A stretch of DNA of 6,673 nt from JBBDWZ01 sp050732575 (GTDB taxonomy: Bacteria; Gemmatimonadota; Gemmatimonadetes; Longimicrobiales; RSA9): positions 1 through 6,673 of the forward strand of contig JBOHRF010000288.1 of NCBI GenBank assembly GCA_050732575.1, read 5' to 3'. Under the pieces are notes generated by a model, which saw only the letters and a list, made by a program, of their open reading frames with translations, ran no database searches and had not been told where the DNA came from. Shown here one piece after another: positions 1 to 5,068 of this stretch (the stretch's first letter is position 1; every line of letters begins with the position of its first letter). The position numbers were made by a program, and so were the translations under genes.

Positions 1-606
1 GGGGAGAGTCAGCGGTGCGCCGACCAGAGTCTTTTGCAAGCCGCTGGAAAGTCCGAGTGCGCGCAACGGCGCGTTCGAGCGCATGGGTGTAGAGGTGGCC
101 AGGTGACGACCCAGCCAGCCGGTCGCAACGTTTACGTCGCGCGGCTTACCGACCTCGATGTACCGCTGCGCGTCGAAATGTGAGCGTGATGGATCGATGG
201 ATCCGGTAGCATGCACGACCAACAAATTGCCGGCCGTATACGCGGGCATGAGCGCACTCATCGCTTGTGGGAACGCGAAGCTGTTGTCCAGCGCGATGCC
301 TCGGTTGGCGGCTGTGCTATCCGGTCGTGGGATGGCAATCGTGGGTCGACCCGTGTAGTAGTTGGCGTCGAAGAACGGCACGCACAGCGATAGCCCGTCC
401 GCGCCACCGCGCAGGAAGACGGAGACAATCACGTCGCGCGTACTCTGTGACGACTCGGCCAGCGTGACCTGCGGCAGCCACTCCGGGAAAATCGGAGCGA
501 ACATGGTCGCTGCCACTGCCCCTTGTGCCGTGCCGGCCAGGAACTGGCGACGGGTCAGCTCGTTGTATTCGTTACAGGCGCAGTCGTCGTGGTTGTATTC
601 ACTCAT
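1..606 (-). CDS. DUF1501 family protein with Tat signal, 3' end cut by the window edge
   Basis: The frame is open from an ATG at 606 to base 1, giving the first 202 residues; the stop lies outside the window. Residues 18-23 read TRRQFL, a good twin-arginine motif, followed by a small-residue hydrophobic stretch (about 24-40), so Tat export to the periplasm is expected. After the signal come the family hallmarks: a beta strand ending in FLRGGADGL (64-72), then HATGSIDPSRSHFDAQRYIE (132-151), then TGWLGRHLA (162-170). The start is fixed by AGAGGA at 620-615, 8 nt upstream. The DUF1800 gene ends 13 nt upstream and its TGA shares a base with this ribosome site, so the two are surely co-transcribed and probably translationally coupled. 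DUF1501 proteins are distantly related to the alkaline phosphatase/sulfatase fold as far as I know; no reaction has been assigned. The N-terminus before the RR is short, with a CAC motif (9-11) and two EYN repeats, which I cannot interpret. Family assignment is strong; function is unknown. Confidence 0.92.
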   Translation of the reverse strand, partial: MSEYNHDDCACNEYNELTRRQFLAGTAQGAVAATMFAPIFPEWLPQVTLAESSQSTRDVIVSVFLRGGADGLSLCVPFFDANYYTGRPTIAIPRPDSTAANRGIALDNSFAFPQAMSALMPAYTAGNLLVVHATGSIDPSRSHFDAQRYIEVGKPRDVNVATGWLGRHLATSTPMRSNAPLRALGLSSGLQKTLVGAPLTLP

Positions 607-614
607 CGTCGATA

Positions 615-620
615 TCCTCT
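615..620 (-). promoter_or_regulatory. Ribosome binding site of the DUF1501 gene
   Basis: The minus strand reads AGAGGA at 620-615, 8 nt before the ATG at 606. It is a strong Shine-Dalgarno match and overlaps the last base of the upstream DUF1800 stop codon, an arrangement that favours re-initiation by terminating ribosomes. Confidence 0.8.
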
Positions 621-2191
621 CAGAACCACTGGAACGCGTTGGAACTCAGGACGAGCGCGAATGCCTCCCGAACTCGATTGGCATTAATGGGCGCAGCCGC
701 CAGAAACGCTGTGACCTGCTGCTTGAGCGTGGCCGGCATTTCACCTGCAAATGCGCGCCGGTTGAGCGCCTCGGCAATCGCATCGGGCGTGTTCACCAGC
801 ATCAACGTAGTCACGTCGACCGGTGTGTTGCCCGCGGTCTGACTGGTAATGAACGTGCAGAAGTTCCAGCGCTGCAGGATCAGGCCTGACCACCAGTCCA
901 CATTGTCAGGCCAGCCATCCGGATCTTCCCACTGGAAGAGCGCCTGCCCGAGATTGCGCAGCTGGCCACCCGAAATGGCCGAGAAATTTGTCCCGGTCGG
1001 TTGCGCTGCGCGGATTGCCGCCAGGACCAACTGGTAAGGCTGACGGTACTTCGCCGGCGCTGCCATCAGGTTAGCGGGTGTCAGGATGTCACGGATCATG
1101 GCCGGAATGTCACCACCCGTACGGGTAAAGGTGGCAGCAACCTTGTCCACCAGTGCGGGCGGCGGATCGTACCGAAGCAGCCAGCGAATCATCTTAAATG
1201 CGATGAACCTGGCCGTGCTGGGATGCGCGAGCAGGATGTCGAGCACCGTTTCGCCATCCTGAATGGCGGCCGCGCCGGCACTGGTCGGCATGGCCGCGAT
1301 GGTCCTGCCCAGCACCGTCTTTTCCGTGAAGTCGTGACCCGACGGATCAAAGCGGAATACGCCGCGACCTTGAATGGTCCAGCCGGTCAGGCAGCGAGTG
1401 ACTTCCTCCACGTCGGTCTGCGTGTAGCCGCCATCCACGCCCAGCGTGTGCAGCTCCATGATCTCGCGCGCGTAATTCTGGTTCACGCTGCGCGCACGAC
1501 TGCGCGTGTTGTCCAGATACTCGAGCATGGCCGGACTGTGCGCGCTGGCGCGCAACATATCGTGGAACTTGCCCAGGGCATGCGCCCGAATCACGTCCCG
1601 GTCGTCCAGCAGCTTGAGGTAGTTGACCTTCGGGTAGTAAATCGTGAAGTGATCGGTCCAGAAGTGAACCATGCGCTCGTAAAGCTGGCGCTTGGAGAAC
1701 GCAGCCCGATACATCGTCGCTTCGGCCAACTGGTTGCCGAGCGCGTTCTGATCCTGCTGAAACAGACCCGTGCCATCCAGCGCCAACGAGGGGAAACGGG
1801 TGACCACGTTCGTTTCGACTTCATCGTCGTTGATCGAAGATGGCCTGAGGTGATAGTCGAGATATCGCTGGAAGCCCATGGACCTCGCGCGATTCATCTC
1901 TTCTTCGGTCACCCCGTTCGTGATGCGCCGTACCAATCGCTGGAGCGAGTCCCCCGGAGGCGGCGCGGGTGGCCTGGGCCGCGTGGTGTGCGGCCTAACA
2001 ATTCTCTGCGCAGCAGCCTTGCCGGGCGACGCCAGAGCGGCCGCGGCGAAAGCCGCACCCATGGTGAATAGCGCCCGCCGCGTAGCTCGCCCGTCTTTGG
2101 GCGTGCTATCGGTCGCCACCTCTGGGACGGCGGCGATGGGATCTTGTTCAGGGGCAACAGAATCGGTCGTTTCCACAGATGTAGTACTCAT
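620..2191 (-). CDS. DUF1800 domain-containing protein with Tat-like signal
   Basis: This encodes a 523-residue protein when started at the ATG at 2191, which has GAGG five bases upstream. The frame stays open to 2290, but that 33-residue extension lacks a good ribosome site and looks unlike a signal peptide. Residues 37-39 (TRR) and a following Ala-rich hydrophobic run ending near KAAAQ (59-63) form a Tat-like signal, although the motif is TRRALF rather than the consensus RRxFLK. A Pro/Arg-rich linker (about 65-80) leads into the DUF1800 domain (about 82-523). Family hallmarks are an FWTDHF block (177-182), AMLEYLDNTRS (221-231), NYAREIMELHTLGVDGGYT (239-257), CLTGWTI (267-273), HPSTARFIAFKMIRWLL (323-339) and PDGWPDN (424-430). 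Members are commonly encoded beside DUF1501 genes, as here, and the pair is thought to be exported; the activity is not known. The conserved His, Asp and Glu residues might bind metal or substrate, which is speculation. It is the first gene of its operon, 210 nt after gspF. Confidence 0.93.
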   Translation of the reverse strand: MSTTSVETTDSVAPEQDPIAAVPEVATDSTPKDGRATRRALFTMGAAFAAAALASPGKAAAQRIVRPHTTRPRPPAPPPGDSLQRLVRRITNGVTEEEMNRARSMGFQRYLDYHLRPSSINDDEVETNVVTRFPSLALDGTGLFQQDQNALGNQLAEATMYRAAFSKRQLYERMVHFWTDHFTIYYPKVNYLKLLDDRDVIRAHALGKFHDMLRASAHSPAMLEYLDNTRSRARSVNQNYAREIMELHTLGVDGGYTQTDVEEVTRCLTGWTIQGRGVFRFDPSGHDFTEKTVLGRTIAAMPTSAGAAAIQDGETVLDILLAHPSTARFIAFKMIRWLLRYDPPPALVDKVAATFTRTGGDIPAMIRDILTPANLMAAPAKYRQPYQLVLAAIRAAQPTGTNFSAISGGQLRNLGQALFQWEDPDGWPDNVDWWSGLILQRWNFCTFITSQTAGNTPVDVTTLMLVNTPDAIAEALNRRAFAGEMPATLKQQVTAFLAAAPINANRVREAFALVLSSNAFQWF

Positions 2192-2196
2192 CGGCG

Positions 2197-2200
2197 CCTC
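2197..2200 (-). promoter_or_regulatory. Ribosome binding site deciding the DUF1800 start
   Basis: The minus strand has GAGG at 2200-2197 (context AGCGAGGCGCCG then ATG), five bases before the ATG at 2191. This supports the internal ATG over the farther upstream in-frame start at 2290, and over a GTG at residue 25, which lacks any such site. Confidence 0.6.
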
Positions 2201-2283
2201 GCTGACCGGCGGATCGTGCAATTCTTGGGGGATGACTATACAGTTGAGCCTGACTCGCTCCCAGTCAACCATCGGACGTCGAA

Positions 2284-2317
2284 CCGACACACTTTGTTAG
2301 ACGCCGACACGTTTTGT
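2284..2317 (-). repeat. Imperfect 14-bp direct repeat, 20-bp period, possible operator
   Basis: On the plus strand, CCGACACACTTTGT (2284-2297) and CCGACACGTTTTGT (2304-2317) match at 12 of 14 positions and start 20 bp apart, close to two helical turns. The repeat lies about 95-125 bp upstream of the DUF1800 start, where an activator or repressor could bind tandemly on one DNA face. No regulator gene is in the window, so the function is inference. Confidence 0.4.
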
Positions 2318-2360
2318 GATGGAATCTTTGAGACAGTTCCGTTCTGACACCTTGCAACCT

Positions 2361-2374
2361 AACCGCCAACCGCC
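2361..2374. repeat. Short tandem duplication AACCGCC x2
   Basis: AACCGCC occurs twice with no gap at 2361-2367 and 2368-2374. On the minus strand this gives GGCGGTTGGCGGTT, a G-rich run. It may be a chance slippage product in the non-coding gap; no role is evident. Confidence 0.4.
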
Positions 2375-2384
2375 CATTCGACGA

Positions 2385-2400
2385 GCGGGCCGGACCCCGC
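2385..2400 (-). terminator. Weak GC hairpin after gspF, possible terminator
   Basis: One base after the gspF stop codon the minus strand reads GCGGGGTCCGGCCCGC, which can form a perfect 5-bp GC stem with a 6-nt loop. No T-tract follows (next bases TCGTCGAATG), so it is not a classical intrinsic terminator. It may stall transcription, protect the 3' end, or do nothing. Confidence 0.25.
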
Positions 2401-2401
2401 G

Positions 2402-3604
2402 TCACAGCATGGTGGCGTTGAGCCCATAAATGGCCTGCAGCATGGCGAGCGCAACAAAGCCCACGATCAGGGCAAACAACAGGATCAAGGCCGGCTCGAT
2501 CACGGCCACCAGTGAACGAAGCGTTCTGCGCACCTCCACGTCATAGGCGTCGGCGACGCGCAGGCACAGGTCATCGAGGCGACTGGTCTCCTCGCCCACT
2601 GCGATCAATTCGGTAGCCAGCGGGGGCAGGATACCCGACAAGGCCACATGCACCCGCTTGCCGTGACTGACGGCCTCTGCAGCCCGGTCCAGACCCAGGC
2701 CCAGGCCGAGGTTGGAAACGGCATGACGGGCGGCGCGCAGAGCCGGAATAATAGGGCGACCGCTTCGCAGCAGCATACCCAGAGCCCGAGTGAAGCGCGC
2801 CGTTGCATACTTGAGCTCGAGCTCGCCTGCCAGCGGCACGTTGAGGCGCCAGGCATGCCAGCGCCGACGGTTGTCGGGCCGGGCCAGCCAGGCGCGCCCG
2901 GCCAGAGCGGAGATGATCCCCAAAAGCAGAAGCAGCCACCAGGCGCCAACCAGAACCTGGCTAACCGTGATCAGCAGTCGCGTGGAAAGTGGCAAGGCGC
3001 CCCCGGCTTCCCCGATCATGCTGGCAAAGCGAGGCACGACGAAGAGCAGCAGCACGGTGATGCCCGCGCCCGAAGCGATGGCCATCAACGCCGGGTAAAC
3101 CAGCGATGACCGGATTTGCGAGCGCAGCTCGACCAGTTCGTCCAGGTGGTCGGCAACGCGGGCCATGGCCTCATCGAGCGCACCGCTCTCTTCTCCCGCG
3201 GCCACCATAGCCACGAAAAGCGAGCCGAACACGCGGGGCTCCTGGGCCAGGGCTTCGGCCAGCGCAGACCCGCCCTGCACACTCTGCTGCACGTGGCGCG
3301 CGGCGCGTGCTACATCCGGGTGACGCGCCTGATCGGCGCCGAAGGCCAGGGCCCGATCCAGCGTGACACCGGCATTGAGCATGGTGGCCACCGTTCGGGC
3401 AAACAGGGCCAGCGCGGGCCCGCGTCCCAGAGAAGCGCGCCGCGCCCGGGCATCCGCGGCGGCGATGGGCGCAACATCGATGGGATACAGGCGTTGGCGG
3501 CGCAGCTCTTCGAGCGCCGTGGGCTGTGAGGCCGCCTGCAGCACGCCCTCCACCACCTGCCCCTCCGTGGTGGCTGCGCGATAGCGGTAGCGCGTGGCGG
3601 TCAC
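2402..3604 (-). CDS. gspF: Type II secretion system inner-membrane platform protein GspF
   Basis: This 400-residue protein, the usual length for the family, is the polytopic platform protein on which the GspE ATPase acts during pseudopilus assembly. Residues 1-50 are the typical N-terminal segment (YRYRAATTEGQVVEGVLQA, 6-24). Two T2SSF domains follow. The first (about 65-190) contains AAGEESGALDEAMARVADHL (135-154); the second (about 267-390) contains the matching VGEETSRLDDLCLRVADAY (336-354). Hydrophobic segments lie near 170-192, 208-235 and 364-390, giving the expected three membrane spans. The start is GTG at 3604, in a 4-base overlap (GTGA) with the gspE stop, and GAGGAA at 3618-3613 lies 8 nt upstream, so translation is coupled to gspE. 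PilC of type IV pili is a close relative; gene order D-E-F and the absence of pilT or pilM-P genes nearby favour the T2SS name. Confidence 0.93.
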   Translation of the reverse strand: MTATRYRYRAATTEGQVVEGVLQAASQPTALEELRRQRLYPIDVAPIAAADARARRASLGRGPALALFARTVATMLNAGVTLDRALAFGADQARHPDVARAARHVQQSVQGGSALAEALAQEPRVFGSLFVAMVAAGEESGALDEAMARVADHLDELVELRSQIRSSLVYPALMAIASGAGITVLLLFVVPRFASMIGEAGGALPLSTRLLITVSQVLVGAWWLLLLLGIISALAGRAWLARPDNRRRWHAWRLNVPLAGELELKYATARFTRALGMLLRSGRPIIPALRAARHAVSNLGLGLGLDRAAEAVSHGKRVHVALSGILPPLATELIAVGEETSRLDDLCLRVADAYDVEVRRTLRSLVAVIEPALILLFALIVGFVALAMLQAIYGLNATML

Positions 3605-5052
3605 GCTTCGGCTTCCTCGCTGGTAACGCGCATGACTTCGTCGATGCTGGTGAGACCCGCGTCCACTTTGCGCTTTCCGTCATCATACAAGCTGGTCATC
3701 CCGTCGCGCCGGGCCGCGTTTCGTATTTCGTCCAGCGGCGCGCGGGCGGCCACGAGCGCGCGCAATTCCTCGCTCATGCAAAGCAGCTCATAGATGCCGG
3801 TGCGGCCGTTGAATCCTGTATGCGAGCAGACGTCGCACGTGGGACAGGACTCGGCTCTGCCGTGACAATGCGGACAACGTACGCGTACCAGCCGCTGGGC
3901 CAGGATGCCCTGCACGGTGGCGGCAACCAGGTACGGCTCGATGCCCATGTTGATGAGGCGAGTGATGCCACCGGGCGCATCGTTGGTATGTAACGTGGAG
4001 AATACCAGGTGACCCGTGAGCGCAGCCTGAATGGCAATTTCGGCGGTTTCCCGATCGCGCATCTCGCCCACCATGATGACGTCCGGATCGTGACGCAGGA
4101 TGGAGCGCAACGCACTGGCGAACGTGAGACCGGCTTTGCGATTGACCGGAATCTGGACCACACCTTCGATCTGATACTCGACCGGGTCTTCCACGGTGAC
4201 CAGCTTGACACCCGTGCCGTTCACGCGACCGAGCGCGCCGTAGAGCGTGGTGGTTTTGCCCGAGCCCGTGGGACCGGTGACCAGAACAATGCCGCGCGCA
4301 CGACGCACCAGCTGATGGAAACGCCGTTCGATATGGGGTGGCATGCCCAGATCGGAGAGGTCACGCGCAGTCGCGCCATGGTCGAGTATGCGCAGCACGA
4401 CACTTTCACCGTGCAAGGCCGGCAAGGTGGAAACCCGCAGATCGACCTCGCGCTCGGGCAGCCGAATACGCGCGCGCCCATCTTGCGGCAGGCGCCGCTC
4501 TGCAATGTTGAGCCCGGCCATGATCTTGATGCGACTAATCACGGCTGACTGGTATTGGCGCGCCAGCCGGGAGACTTCCTGCAGCACACCATCCAGCCGG
4601 AAACGTATGCGCAAACCGGACACCGAAGACTCGATGTGCACATCGCTGGCGTGTGCACGCAATGCGTCCAGCAGCATCACGTTGACCAGCTTGATGACGG
4701 GCGCCTGGTTGGCCTGGACGTGCAGATCATCGAGAGCATCGCTCTTGCCCTCCGGCACGACATCGGCCGTGGCCAGCGTTTCGGGTGCGCTGGCCTGGCG
4801 CTGCGCGGAAAGGATGGCGGCCTGGATCTCACCGGCCGGCATCTCGATGAGGCGCAGGCGCCGGCCAAACACGCGCGCCAGCTCATCAGAGACCGTGGGA
4901 TCGAGCGGCCCGCCAATGGCCGTGGCCAGGGCACCATCGGGATCGATGCCCAACGGCAGGACGCAGTGCTCGTCCAGATAACGCGGGGATAACCGCAAGG
5001 CGAGCGGACCGTTGGCCGCGTCGCGCAGGTCACGTCCCTGGTTGGCACTCAC
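3601..5052 (-). CDS. gspE: Type II secretion system assembly ATPase GspE
   Basis: This 483-residue cytoplasmic ATPase of the secretion (GspE/PilB) family powers pseudopilus assembly as a hexamer at the inner membrane. Residues 1-85 form a short N-terminal domain. The N2 domain (about 110-225) includes HASDVHIE (134-141, Asp box region) and RIRFRLDGVLQ (148-158). The RecA-like domain has Walker A GPTGSGKTT (260-268, Lys266), Walker B VIMVGEMRD (325-333, Glu330), and the His box TGHLVFSTLHTNDAP (346-360, His348 and His355). A zinc motif CPHCHGRAESCPTCDVC (393-409) precedes HTGFNGRTGIYEL (411-423). The spacing between its two Cys pairs is much shorter than in well-studied GspE proteins, and a fifth Cys (403) is present. 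The start is GTG at 5052: an in-frame TGA lies two codons upstream, so no longer form is possible. The ribosome site is weak (AGAGAG at 5068-5063). gspD ends 16 nt upstream and gspF overlaps the stop. PilB is the alternative identity, less likely given length and gene order. Confidence 0.95.
   Translation of the reverse strand: MSANQGRDLRDAANGPLALRLSPRYLDEHCVLPLGIDPDGALATAIGGPLDPTVSDELARVFGRRLRLIEMPAGEIQAAILSAQRQASAPETLATADVVPEGKSDALDDLHVQANQAPVIKLVNVMLLDALRAHASDVHIESSVSGLRIRFRLDGVLQEVSRLARQYQSAVISRIKIMAGLNIAERRLPQDGRARIRLPEREVDLRVSTLPALHGESVVLRILDHGATARDLSDLGMPPHIERRFHQLVRRARGIVLVTGPTGSGKTTTLYGALGRVNGTGVKLVTVEDPVEYQIEGVVQIPVNRKAGLTFASALRSILRHDPDVIMVGEMRDRETAEIAIQAALTGHLVFSTLHTNDAPGGITRLINMGIEPYLVAATVQGILAQRLVRVRCPHCHGRAESCPTCDVCSHTGFNGRTGIYELLCMSEELRALVAARAPLDEIRNAARRDGMTSLYDDGKRKVDAGLTSIDEVMRVTSEEAEA
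3613..3618 (-). promoter_or_regulatory. Ribosome binding site of gspF inside the gspE end
   Basis: GAGGAA on the minus strand at 3618-3613 sits 8 nt before the GTG at 3604, within the last codons of gspE. It supports the GTG start and translational coupling of platform protein to ATPase. Confidence 0.65.
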
Positions 5053-5062
5053 AATTCAAACA

Positions 5063-5068
5063 CTCTCT
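5063..5068 (-). promoter_or_regulatory. Weak ribosome binding site of gspE
   Basis: The minus strand reads AGAGAG directly after the gspD stop codon and 10 nt before the GTG at 5052. The match to a Shine-Dalgarno core is partial; reinitiation after gspD may help translation. Confidence 0.4.

Larger units (their letters stand above)
2192..2401 (-). other. Intergenic region between gspF and the DUF1800/DUF1501 operon
   Basis: These 210 nt separate two minus-strand transcription units and should carry the end of the gsp transcript and the promoter of the DUF1800 operon. Visible contents, in transcription order, are a GC hairpin (2400-2385), a 7-bp tandem repeat (2374-2361), a pair of 14-bp direct repeats (2317-2304 and 2297-2284) and an AT-richer patch containing TATAGT (2240-2235). 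No convincing sigma-70 promoter with correct spacing could be assigned: TTGACT (2268-2263) and TATAGT are 22 bp apart. I see no protein-coding signal here. Confidence 0.6.

Noticed and set aside
1001..2071. Long plus-strand open frame (356 codons) opposite the DUF1800 gene
   Set aside because: It is antisense to a protein with many conserved family motifs; the translation shows no domain, and the frame is a compositional shadow.
2235..2268. TTGACT and TATAGT as a sigma-70 promoter for the DUF1800 operon
   Set aside because: The hexamers are plausible singly but are 22 bp apart, beyond the usual 16-18 bp, and no better -35 lies 17 bp before TATAGT.
2192..2290. N-terminal extension of the DUF1800 protein from an ATG at 2290
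   Set aside because: The extension has no good ribosome site, would bury the Tat signal 70 residues in, and overlaps the candidate operator repeat. The ATG at 2191 has GAGG at a proper distance.
2297..2340. ECF-type promoter with GGAAC (2340-2336) and CGTCTAA (2303-2297)
   Set aside because: Both elements resemble extracytoplasmic sigma factor boxes, but they are separated by 32 bp, about twice the normal spacing.
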